Assembly (NCBI RefSeq): GCF_964019385.1
Contig: NC_088646.1
Span: 6,373,702-6,437,701, forward strand
DNA length: 64,000 nucleotides
Direction of reading: 5' to 3'
Source of the DNA: Sycon ciliatum
Lineage: Eukaryota; Porifera; Calcarea; Leucosolenida; Sycettidae
Shown: piece after piece, positions 1-9,168 of the stretch
How positions within the stretch are numbered: the first letter of the stretch is position 1
Layout: each line of letters begins with the position of its first letter
Position numbers and translations under genes: made by a program
Notes under the pieces: generated by a model
Databases searched by the model: none
Told to the model about the DNA's origin: nothing
The model's input: only the letters and a program-made list of their open reading frames with translations

Positions 1-100
1 GGACGCTCTGGCGAGACGGGACGCTCTGGCGAGACGGGACGCTCTGGCGAGACGGGACGCTCTGGCGAGACGGGACGCTCTGGCGGTACTTTACGGTATG
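1..100 (+). repeat. 18-bp tandem repeat ending in a MITE terminus
   Basis: Four full copies and a partial copy of an 18-bp unit (GGACGCTCTGGCGAGACG) run into GGCGGTACTTTACGGTA. The same terminus (GCTCTGGCGGTACTTTACGG) forms the inverted ends of the complete MITE at 49097-49391. This looks like a truncated relative of that MITE whose terminal block has been amplified. The window edge cuts it. Confidence 0.75.
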
Positions 101-624
101 TATAGCATAAACATTCGCATGCATTCATCTATTACTCACTATTCACGGTAGGCTCCTGTTTGACCCTTCCTCATCTTCTTGAATGAACTTGAATCCTCCT
201 CTTCCACTATGCTGACTCCCAGGTATAATCTTTACCAGAGAGCCGAACGTCACGTGCTGAGTCTCATTGACAACACAACACTGTCTGGTGAGAATGCCGC
301 ATTTTAGGAGACCAGAGCTCGAGCTAGTGAGAGCACACATCGACGGTCACTGGCGCTGTATACGATAGTTGCTGCGGTGGCAGGTTGGTGAGCCATGCGG
401 CCGAATGACAGCGGCATGTAGCCCACACACGGATCGCGTGTGTGGCACAGGACAGAATGGGCGTCTGCCATGTGCCTAGGATGCCAGTGGCAAGGACACA
501 GACAGCTCTCGGTTATAGACTGTAGACGGTTTGGCAAGACCATCTGCAGTGACAAGGGGAGAAAGTTAGGACTCAATTTTTCTTCTGCAATCTGTAGTTG
601 AAAAGAGTGTTCTGGACAGGTAGG
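101..624 (+). repeat. Dispersed repeat, copy 1 of a ~520-bp duplicated segment
   Basis: This segment is repeated in the same orientation at 15403-15932 with only scattered substitutions and small indels. Both copies start at TATAGCATAA and end near TTCTGGACAGG. Minus-strand reading frames of 107 and 133 codons cover both copies, but they differ in start and end and resemble nothing I know. It is an interspersed repeat or a segmental duplication; no terminal repeats or tails are evident. Confidence 0.85.
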
Positions 625-639
625 TTTAAGAGTACATAA

Positions 640-894
640 GCTGGTTATCGTAATTCCGTGCATATAAGCCCACGGGCCTACATGTATATCCGGATATAAG
701 CCCACCTCCGTTTATAAGCCCATGGGCTTATAAACAGACACAAATGCAACTCGCGTGTCAACAAGAATTCTTCACAATGTGGACTTTTCCTACCATGGTA
801 CAGCAGGTCAGTGCTGTTTACCAGTAGAGTATAGTACACCCACAATGAGCACAGACTTGCACTTTTCCGTGAACCTTCAAAATTCGAATATTGG
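640..894. repeat. ATAAGCCC-palindrome repeat region
   Basis: The motif ATAAGCCCA recurs. A perfect 26-bp palindrome centred on CCCATGGG lies at 710-735, and the same 18-bp core (ATAAGCCCATGGGCTTAT) recurs at 1284-1301. The two palindromes bracket the insertion at 895-1213, so this is probably one older repeat split by that insertion. No gene is seen. Confidence 0.5.
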
Positions 895-1213
895 CAGGGT
901 TCTAGCCAGACCAATATAGTAGGGGGGGGGGGGGCGGGCATGGGAAAAAGTTACCCCATGACCCATTTTTTCCATTGTCCAAACTTGTCTTGCCATGCAA
1001 AATGTAACATATGGGGTGAACCCCGACTTCACCCCTCACAAATGTGCCTTTATGAACCCTCTAGTAGTGACTATCGACTGTATTTTCGTTGAATGGCGTG
1101 AAAAACAAAAAATTGGAAAATGAGTAGGGGGCGGCCCTTTTTCACAGGGGGCGCGCAAACGGAGTAGGGGGGGGGGGGGCTGCGCCCCCTACCCCCCTTT
1201 GGCTAGAACCCTG
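895..1213. mobile_element. MITE with hAT-like CAGGG termini
   Basis: The terminal inverted repeats CAGGGTTCTAGCCA and TGGCTAGAACCCTG bound 319 bp of non-coding DNA that contains poly-G runs. The flanks share ATTGG on both sides, a possible target duplication. CAGGG ends are common among hAT elements; the superfamily call is an inference. Confidence 0.65.
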
Positions 1214-1561
1214 ATTGGCCCATGGGCTAAACAACGAACATGTTTTACTGGATATTTTATCCCCAAACTGCATTATTTCGCACATAAGCCCATGGGCTTA
1301 TATGCGCGGAACTACGGTATGTACTCTTGTCTACATGCAGGTCATCATGTGTGTTGTTCAACCTGATAACTTAGAAACGTCTATGCAACAAACAAACATA
1401 CGCCCGATAATCATATCGTTTTCACTCACAGAGCAACTGTTCAGTACATGGGGTAGTGGTCTACCAGAGCAATCACACTCACCACCGTGCTGGTTTTCCA
1501 GAAATGAGTAGAAGCAATGTCTAGGCAATACAAAAACATGTGCCTGACAATCGTATCCTGC

Positions 1562-1830
1562 AGTGGTTAGAGCATTGCTAGCCTCAAGCAAGGGTCCCTG
1601 GTTCGATAGAGCATTGCTAGCCTCAAGCAAGGGGGGTCCCTGGTTCGATAGAGCATTGCTAGCCTCAAGCAAGGGTCCCTGGTTCGATAGAGCATTGCTA
1701 GCCTCAAGCAAGGGTCCCTGGTTCGATAGAGCATTGCTAGCCTCAAGCAAGGGTCCCTGGTTCGATAGAGCATTGCTAGCCTCAAGCAAGGGTCCCTGGT
1801 TCGAGTCCTGGTCACGCTGACAGTCAATTT
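1562..1830 (+). repeat. tRNA-derived SINE with internally amplified tRNA body
   Basis: A tRNA-like head (box A GCAGTGGTTAGAGC, box B GGTTCGA) is expanded into about six tandem copies of a 39-bp block running from the D-stem 3' half to box B. One copy has extra G residues. Only the last copy continues into the normal 3' context (GGTTCGAGTCCTGG, then GACAGTCAATTTTT). That downstream sequence is shared with the tRNA-like elements at 20195-20336 (reverse) and 41607-41700. It is not a functional tRNA gene. Confidence 0.8.
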
Positions 1831-1957
1831 TTTCTGAAGACTTTTTTCCATTTTTCCATTACCTCCACTAGCGAACATTTCTATCATTTCGTACATGACA
1901 CACATGAAACGCCCCATAACATGTGATAACCTAGGTATAAACAAAGGTTAATATTAG

Positions 1958-2062
1958 TGGTGTGCATGGGTAGTCGGGCACCCGTGCTACTTGTGAAGCC
2001 CTCGGGCAGACAGGTACAGAATAGTAAACGAACACCCGAAGTCGCAGATGACATCATGTACA
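1958..2062 (+). repeat. CGGGTA-rich dispersed repeat
   Basis: The block starts GTGTGCATGGGTAGTCGGG and ends in GAAGTCGCAGATGACATCAT. It is repeated in reverse orientation at about 14225-14325, with related sequence at 8195-8260 and 14040-14110. It is non-coding and its class is unknown. Confidence 0.6.
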
Positions 2063-2086
2063 GTGCAAGTGTACAAATTCATGTTA

Positions 2087-2657
2087 ACGCACTCTCCACA
2101 TACAGGCATGCACCCGGCTCAGAACACATTGTTTTCTGGTTGGCATATCAGGGATATTGGGCGGAGCAGCTGGCGTGCATGAGAAAGACAGGTCGGCCTG
2201 CTCTGCGCAGGAGCTGTGACCCGGTGCACACATAGTGTGTGTGAGAGAGAGAGAGAGAGACAGACAGGTCGGCCTGCTCTGCGCAGGAGCTGTGACCTGG
2301 AGCACACAGAGTGTGAACGGGTGCACACATAGTGTGTGTGAGAGAGAGAGACAGACAGGTCGGCCTACTCTGCGCAGGAGCTGTGACCTGGAGCACACAG
2401 AGTGTGAACGAGAGACGGTCGGCCTGCCGTGGGCAGGAGCTGCGACCGGTAGTGATTGAAATGAGCCAGCTGCGGAGATAGACTGCCCTCACCCGATATA
2501 AGTATATTGACAAGAGTTGTACTGACACTGTTATTGAGGAAATTATGGTGACAGTGACGGAGAAATAGTGATCCCCAGTCGAATGGGGTTGGGAGGGAAG
2601 GGGAAAATTAACAACTGACGGACAAACCAGTGAACAGTCAAGTCGTCGGAAAGCAAA
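2087..2657 (-). mobile_element. ORF-less derivative of the adjacent YR retroelement
   Basis: The left part (2094-2470) matches 3261-3560, the 3' end of the neighbouring YR element. It carries extra copies of a block with GTCGGCCTGCTCTGCGCAGG and GA runs. The right part (2617-2657) matches 7301-7340, the 5' end of that element. Only about 145 bp separate them, in place of about 3.7 kb of ORFs. I read this as a non-autonomous deletion derivative. Confidence 0.7.
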
Positions 2658-2659
2658 TG

Positions 2660-3170
2660 TGACAAAGGAGTCTCTCTTTTCTCTTGCTCTCTCTCTAAAG
2701 CAAGATTTGGAAAGCACGCGTGGGAGAGTGACGCGCGCTGCGCATGCGCATGTATAGCAATGACATCATAATCAGATGCATGATCATCAGACTAAGTATG
2801 AGTGGTAGATGTTCCACGTTCGTTAACAGGGCTTAGCGCACACGCTAAACCACCATAATACTCCGCATGTCCACCCAGTGTGTAAGGGATAGGCATTTCC
2901 TTGCTGCATAGCTCGCTGGGCATCCCATTGCTTTGTGTAACTTGCTAATCCCTACACCTTTTGTGTACGTGCTTTTCTTTTCTTTTTTCTCTTCTTCCGT
3001 GGTTGGTCTCACCCTCTCCTCAATTCAATTGGCTGTCCTGACATGCTACGAGGTGCCGCATTAAATAAATAAATAAAATACATAAATTTCCCAAATCGGC
3101 CCGATTTCTCGCATAGTCGGCTTTTCGATCGGCTGGGAGAATGTCCAAATTCGGCCATATTATGAGCCCC
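2660..3170. other. Intergenic, no gene; possible retroelement 3' tail
   Basis: No supported coding frame. A stretch ending in (TAAA)n at about 3061-3080, preceded by T-rich sequence, resembles the 3' tail of a LINE or SINE. The sequence after it is AT-rich and carries AATTCGGC motifs shared with the 7450-7740 region. Confidence 0.35.
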
Positions 3171-3171
3171 A

Positions 3172-3260
3172 AAGTCAGAATTCGGCTCAAAGCATGCAGT
3201 ACTTGAAATCACCACTTGCAGTATACAACATTATACATTTTACATTCACGCTATAGAGCC
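3172..3260. repeat. ~90-bp direct repeat flanking the YR element (left copy)
   Basis: This copy is nearly identical, in the same orientation, to 7347-7443. It runs from CCAAAGTCAGAATTCGG to CGCTATAGAGCCA. The pair exactly brackets the coding element at 3261-7346. It could be the A-type repeat of a split-direct-repeat YR element or a duplicated target segment; I could not find the second (B) repeat pair expected of a Ngaro-type end. Confidence 0.75.
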
Positions 3261-3695
3261 ATTAACGCACTCTCCACATACAGGCATGCACCCGGCTCAG
3301 AACACATTGTTTTCTGGTTGGCATATCAGGGATATTGGGCGGAGCAGCTGGCGTGCATGAGAAAGACAGGTCGGCCTGCTTTGCGCAGGAGCTGTGACCC
3401 GGTGCACACATAGTGTGTGTGAGAGAGAGACAGACAGGTCGGCCTGCTCTGCGCAGGAGCTGTGACCTGGAGCACACAGAGTGTGAACGAGAGACGGTCG
3501 GCCTGCCGTGGGCAGGAGCTGCGACCGGTAGTGATTGAAATGAGCCAGCTGCGGAGATAGACTGCCCGTTCCCAATATCCCCAATATGGCATGAGAGTAA
3601 TAATGAAATACGACTGGTGTATTGTGCTGTGCTGACAGCAGCAATGTAAAGCTAAACCTAAGCAGTTCAGGCATGGTGTGGTCACTAACCCGCAG

Positions 3696-4628
3696 CTACC
3701 ATTGATGACTTTGAACTGCAGCTAATTGACGTGACACTCGCAGGGTGTCAGCTGTAGCAGCCCGGATGTAGCGGTGGACCGCATCACTGCGCCATCTACC
3801 CATGATACGGATGATGTGTTCGGGGACACCTGCCATGGCCGCTGATGTTGCGGCGCCAATCCGGAAAGAGTGACTGGCATATGCACTCGGGTCCGTGACC
3901 CCACAGAGTGGCAGCAGGTTGCGCAGTTCAGAGGACACTGCATTTCTTGTAAGCGGCTGGCCATTAGCATAAGTGAACAGATGGTCGCCGCCGGGGCGAA
4001 ACGCCAGGTAGTTTGCCATGGCCTGCACTGGGCAGATCAGTGCGTCCGTGCTGGCTCCAACCAATACTGTGTGGCCCGTGCTGTCGGGGTCCGTCTTAGA
4101 TGAGCGCACGTTTACCGATAACGACCGCGGGTCAGTACTGATCGTCACATCACATCGCCTCAGGCCAGCAGTCAGTTCTCCACAACGGAAGAACCCATGA
4201 AACGCCAAGGAAAAAGCTGCCCTTAGCATGGCCTTGTCGTGAGGGTGCCGCATGCGTGGAACGGCAACATGCCGGCAGATCTCCCTGAGAAGTGGAGTGG
4301 TTATCGGCAGACGATGACGCTGTGTCGATGACGACCTGTCGATGCCCCGCAGGACCCTAGCGAGGAGAGTTGTTGGGCCCGACGGGTAAGCAAAGCCAAG
4401 TTCCACATGAAGGTTGCGGATTGCCTACATGTAGACACGGACAGATCGAGGCTGAAGAGTCCTGAACAACTCGGCAGCAAAATAGCACAAAGTAATGTCG
4501 TCGCCCGGCAATGGGTTGCAGGCATGCACTTGGCAGAACTGGAAGTAGCGGGTCTCGGCGGTAGAATACGTCCGGCGGGAGGATGGTGCTATTGCCAGTG
4601 CTGCTAGCTGTAGCACGGAGTCTGTCAA
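3696..4628 (-). pseudogene. YR retroelement ORF2: tyrosine recombinase, one internal TAG
   Basis: The ATG at 4628 overlaps the ORF1 stop as ATGA, a layout typical of coupled re-initiation. Residues 1-67 form the core-binding region (motif RRTYSTAETRYFQFC). After an in-frame TAG at 4427-4425 the same frame continues to a stop at 3698-3696 with the catalytic domain. The Arg box is FFRCGEL, the beta-hairpin Lys is in SSKTDPDS, the HxxR box is HSFRIG, the Trp is in GRWRSDA and the presumed nucleophile Tyr is in HRYIRAA. The enzyme would integrate circular cDNA by strand exchange. All active-site positions are present; the TAG separates the two domains. Decay is the simplest reading, though read-through cannot be excluded. 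Confidence 0.9.
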
Positions 4629-7267
4629 CGGAGAGTTGGCAAGACTGGCTGATCTGGCTCGGCTGCTGCTTCCGGGGCCTGGTGCCTGAATACCTGCAGC
4701 AAATTGCGAGACAATGCATCGGCGACAGTGTTAGTGACACCAGGAATGTGGACAGCTGACACCAAGAAGTCATGCTCAATACACAGCAGATACAATGCCC
4801 GGATAAGTGTCATGACTGGCGGTGAACGGCAGGTACCGGAGCGTATACAGTCCACCACGGCCTTGTTGTCACACTGAAACTGAATGCGTCGCCTGCTCCA
4901 CTCCGAACCCCAGGTCGCGCAGGCAACTATGATAGCATACATTTCTTTGAACTCAATGTTCTCGTTCTCGTTCTAGGCTGTCCACTCTCCTCTCAGCCAC
5001 CGGCCGTTGTAGAAGGCACCATAACCGTGAGTGCCGCTGGCATCAGTCTGTAGTTGCATGTCGGGGGCTGGCGTCCACTCATCCACCAGGAAGAATGACT
5101 TCCCATTCCATATGGTCAGGGCCTCTGCCCACCACAACAGGTCTGCCATTGCCGATGCCAAAATGCGTAGCCATTGGTGCAATGGTGTTGATCGAGTTGC
5201 TCTGTCCAGGTCGTACAGGCGTCTCAGGAATGTGCGACCAGCTGGTACAGCTCTGGACGCGAACGAGAGTTTGCCCAATACGGAGGCGAGGTCGCGTTTC
5301 TGAACCCGGCCGGATTGGACGAGGGCCGACACGGTGGTAGATAGCTTAGTCAGCTTTGAGGGTGGAAGGCGGATCTCCAGAGCCATTGTGTCCAGCTCTA
5401 AGCCCAGGAAGGTGAGAACCGTAGAGGGGCCGTCAACCTTCTCAGGTGCAACTGGGACCTGTAAATATGCAAACAGGTCGAGCAGTAGTGACTTCTGGTG
5501 CTGGGCAAGAGGAAGACTGGGAGGCGATACATTCAGGAAGTCATCCAGATAATGAATGAGATGGGGAAGGCGGCATGTGTCCTCCAGAACCCAATGAAGG
5601 GCAGATGCAAACTTGTCAAATATGTACGGAGGTGACCGAAGGCCGAACGGGAGGACTTTTTCGAAATAGTAACGACCATCCCAAGAGATACCCAGCAAGT
5701 GCCAGTCAGAGGGGGCAACAGGGCATAATCGGAAGGCGTTTCGAATGTCCACTTTGGTCAGGTAGCAACCACGGCCTAACTTCATGATATAGGAGATAGC
5801 CGAATCGACAGTGTCATACTCCAAGCTGAATGACTCCCGGGAAATACCATCATTGACACTGCGGCCAGTGGGGGAGGATAGGTCATGGATGAGGCGAAAT
5901 TTGCCATTGGATTTTGGGATCAGGCCCAAACCCGAGGTTTGAAACAGCTGATATGGCGGCTCAGCAACCGGACCAGCTGTTTCCCCAGCATCGCAACAAG
6001 ACTGTAGGTACAGGGTGACAAATTGTTTATTGCAGAGACTAGACGGATGATTGACAGATTGAATGCATGATACCAGAGGAGTGGTGTGACCAATCGAGAA
6101 GCCGTTAAACATGCCAGCACATACATAATCACGAAACAGGGCATCAGGGTGAGCAGCTAGCAGTGCAGTTAGCCGAGGCACGTTGACTGGAGTGACGACG
6201 TCACTGGGAAGACTGAGAGGCCGCTCGGGTGCAAGTCTTCTTTGGGTGTTTGCCGCGGCATGACAGACAGACATGGGCCCGTATGCAGGACGGGTATGTG
6301 CAGGCGCCGTTGTTGTAATTCCGGCAGATCTGGCGGCCATCGAGACGAGGAGCTGGGCTGGTGGCTGACTGGCACGAAAGGGGCAATGCGGGGCTGGAGA
6401 TGGGTGCACGAGAGAACAACGCGAGCAGATAGGGCGCCCGCGGCTCGTGAAGCAGGACTGCCAGAGGTTAGGGTCCAGTTGCCGCCAGGAATACAGGTGC
6501 GGCATGGCAGCAAGACCAGCACGGAAACGACGGTCATAGGTCAGCCACGCGTCGGTCAGATAATTGTTGTTGGCCTCGATGATGTTGGCTTGGTACGCCA
6601 GCAAATCTGGAGCTTGGTCCGGCGACGCATCGACCAGGACTCTGGTGAACAAGGTGAAGGCCTCTAACCACGTCGCCAAGTCATGGACTCGGCGCTTGGA
6701 GGGCTGGGGAGTGGACGAGCTCTGCACCAGCTCAACGGACCTGCCGTTCACCAACGACAACTGCAGGACATCACTACTGCCGGACATGGCTTCAGGCAAC
6801 AAGTCCCCAAATTCGACAAACTCACCTCGTGTGATACGTTCCCGTAGCCGTGGAGGGATGACGGGGAGTCCTGGAGAGCCGGCTGCGCAAGCCAAGTGCA
6901 TCGGGGAAGGCTGCCCCAGCGGGAGAGGAGCTGATGCTGGTGCTGGTGCTGGTGCGGCAATGGGCGAGGTGGTAGGGGCGACGACGTTGGATTCCAAACG
7001 CTCCACGCGCTCCAGGAGGGGCTGGATAACACCAGTCAGGTCGCTCAGGGTGAGAGGAGCTGGTTGTGACGGCGCAGGAGAAGTCACCTGGTCCGCATTG
7101 GCTGAAATGTGCCCATGAGCATGGATCACACGGGACCTCGCTCTCCGATGGTCTTGAGAATTCGCAGAATTCACAGCCCGCTGCGGATACGGGTAGAGAG
7201 CTGGGGGACCGTCAGCGTCAGTGCCAGCAGCGCTTGCACCCCGTGAGGTGCTCCGTGTTCTTGGCAT
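4625..7267 (-). pseudogene. YR retroelement ORF1: gag-like, RT and RNase H, one internal TAG
   Basis: The ATG at 7267 opens a 764-codon frame. Residues 1-300 are gag-like: basic N-terminus, Pro/Ala-rich stretch and a Cys/His cluster CSRCSLVHPSPAPHCPF. The RT follows, with RLIHDLSSPTGRSVN, DIRNAFRLCP, LPFGLRSPPY and the catalytic YLDD in HYLDDFLN, then TFLGLELD. RNase H begins at LQTDASGTHGYGAF. A TAG at 4975-4973 interrupts it. The same frame then continues with FKEMYAIIVA (catalytic Glu), QCDNKAVVDC (Asp) and VADALSRN (Asp) to the stop at 4627-4625. The TAG falls inside RNase H rather than between domains, which favours mutation. Confidence 0.92.
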
Positions 7268-7346
7268 GTCCGTTGAGGCAGGAAAATGTAGGAAATTGAC
7301 AACTGACGGACAAACCAGTGAACAGTCAAGTCGTCAGAACGCAAAA

Positions 7347-7443
7347 GTGCCCAAAGTCAGAATTCGGCTCAAAGCATGCAGTACTTGAAATCACCACTTG
7401 CAGTATACAACATTATACATTTTACATTCACGCTATAGAGCCA
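7347..7443. repeat. ~90-bp direct repeat flanking the YR element (right copy)
   Basis: Same sequence and orientation as 3172-3260, placed immediately outside the 5' (right) end of the YR retroelement. To its right, 7450-7740 is AT-rich DNA with repeated TTCGGCGAA-like motifs and no gene. Confidence 0.75.
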
Positions 7444-7751
7444 CTAAAACATCAAGTTTCGGCGAATTCAGTGCGAAATTTCTAAATTCGGCGCAATTTT
7501 CGGCGATTTCTTGACAGCCATTGATGTCGGCATCTTTTTCTGCTGACCGATCTCGGGAATGCCTAAAGTCACAGTCATCTCTTGCAGTAAAATGGCTACA
7601 GAAATTGTATTTTTATGCTGTAGAGGCAGCAAAACATTGATTGTCGGCAAATTCAGGGCGAAAAATTGCATATCCGGCGAAAAGATCGATGATTTTTCAA
7701 AACCACTGTTTTCAGCGAATTTTTTGGCCAGCCGATTAGGGAAATGCCAAG

Positions 7752-8160
7752 TTAGGGTGCGTTCTTATATTCTCTAGCTTCTAGAAGAAGAAGAAAAGAG
7801 AAGTCGAAGAAACTGGGATTACTCAAGAACGGGTCTCGAAGAATTCGGAGATATTTTGCACATGTCAAGCAAAATGAAGCGCCAAAGGGGCCGCGATCTT
7901 GAGTGATGAATGTAGTAATGCACGTGTGCGTATGCGAAAAGGAAAATGCGTATACTCATGATGAACACATGGCTTTTAGTCGTAGTTCGCATGCGCTGAT
8001 CCCAAACCGCGGGAATCTCCAAGTTTCAACCACCTCTGAAGCTTGGAGAGCTTGGAGAGCTTTGGAGAGCCTCCTAAAAGTCGGAGAGGATATAAGAACA
8101 GCTCTCGAACTTTTCGGAGAGTCTCCAACTTTTCCGAGAGGATTTAAGAACGCACCCTAA
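7752..8160. mobile_element. 409-bp MITE with TTAGGGTGCGTTCTTA termini
   Basis: The left end TTAGGGTGCGTTCTTA is matched by TAAGAACGCACCCTAA at the right end. The inside is non-coding, with GGAGAG-rich subterminal repeats on the right. GGGTGCGTTC ends next to a TWA trinucleotide suggest PIF/Harbinger, but TTA on the left and TAA on the right do not form a clean target duplication. Confidence 0.7.
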
Positions 8161-8258
8161 GGGAAGGGGTGCAGTGTGGTGTTACCATGGAAACATTACC
8201 CGATCGGGTACCCGGGCGCTACCCGTGGAAAAGTGCCCCGAACCCGATACCCGTGCAT

Positions 8259-8321
8259 GAAAGCACCACTCCCTGTTCAATACCCTGAAACACTGTGTAT
8301 TGAGCAGGGAGTGGTGCTTTC
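8259..8321. repeat. Near-perfect 25-bp-arm hairpin
   Basis: Two 25-bp arms (GAAAGCACCACTCCCTG... and its complement) with one mismatch flank a 13-nt loop. The hairpin sits inside CGGGTA-type repeat DNA. It could be a tiny foldback element or the fused ends of a MITE. Confidence 0.75.
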
Positions 8322-8346
8322 TTGCAGGTTTACCAAGTGGAAGGGG

Positions 8347-8420
8347 ACGTGCTCCTCGTGTGCTCCGGATGGCAGTCGTGAGTCAGTCAAGCGTCAAGTT
8401 CGGCAGGAACGTGTGTTCTT
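8347..8420 (+). repeat. 74-bp duplicated block (also at 11800-11872)
   Basis: GACGTGCTCCTCGTGTGCTC through to GGAACGTGTGTTC is repeated, same orientation, at 11800-11872. The two copies bracket the 643-codon gene and are about 3.4 kb apart. From 8480 to 9168 there is AT-rich DNA with short AAT runs and no gene. Confidence 0.7.
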
Positions 8421-9168
8421 CATTGGAAAAACCAAGTTCATAACTAATACCGCCGATGTCGCAACTTCTAAGTTCCTTTTTTAATAATAATAATCATAAA
8501 CACAGCTCGCATCTTCCCTCAACCTGTTAGACAGGAGCAGAGTCGACGCATCTGTCAACAGTGTCAAGCCAAGTTAGTCTATCTCCTGCAGCTTGGAGAG
8601 CGCTCTCCACGGAGAGATCTGCTTCCTTTTTTACCATAATTAAATAATTAAATTGGCTCGCCATCCGAATTCAACCTGATCTTACTTATCCCATGAATAT
8701 TGGTGGTGGCAGATTATTATGTCCGCACGAATAGTTGAACCTAAAGTTGTAGTGCAATACAAATCCAAAAGCAATGGGTAGCCAATAACAAATTGACACA
8801 TAGTCGGACAAGACCGGCTTTTCAATCACAAACAAAAAACTATACAAAAGAACAGAAAACAAAACAAAAAAACTCAACAAACAGAGGCTGGTTATTGCCG
8901 AACAAAATAGAGGCTAGCATAGGTAAACCTTACTGATTGCGGCGGTGATAATAACGTCCATTGGTGGTGATCTATCTGCATATCAAATACACGTTGCTGA
9001 CGATGCAGACAGGTGATATGAAATGGATGACTGAAAATAAGAGACAAAGCACAAGTGCATGATGCGAGTAACTGAGAGTGCCTGTTTAGTCTAAACTCGA
9101 GACGTGAGTGGGTGGTCTGCATGTTCTACCGACTTTTCCAGTACAAGTGGGTAACGATACTGAACCAT

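Larger units (their letters stand above)
3261..7346 (-). mobile_element. Tyrosine-recombinase retrotransposon (DIRS/Ngaro group)
   Basis: Read on the minus strand, the element holds a gag-like region, reverse transcriptase, RNase H and then a tyrosine recombinase in place of a DDE integrase, the hallmark of DIRS-order elements. No methyltransferase domain is seen, which favours Ngaro-like over DIRS1-like. About 90-bp direct repeats sit on both sides. The coding part (7267 to 3696) has no frameshift and only two in-frame TAG stops, so the copy is young. The 300 bp at 3261-3560 (3' end) are GA-rich and shared with 2094-2470. Confidence 0.9.

Noticed and set aside
304..705. 133-codon minus-strand frame, partly conserved in the duplicate at 15616-15939
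   Set aside because: Frames differ in length and start between the copies and show no domain; conservation follows from recent duplication.
2084..2717. Minus-strand frames rich in LSLSLT and CAPGHSSCAEQ repeats
   Set aside because: Generated by GA runs and the repeated GTCGGCCTGCTCTGCGCAGG block of the YR-element end; no start or domain.
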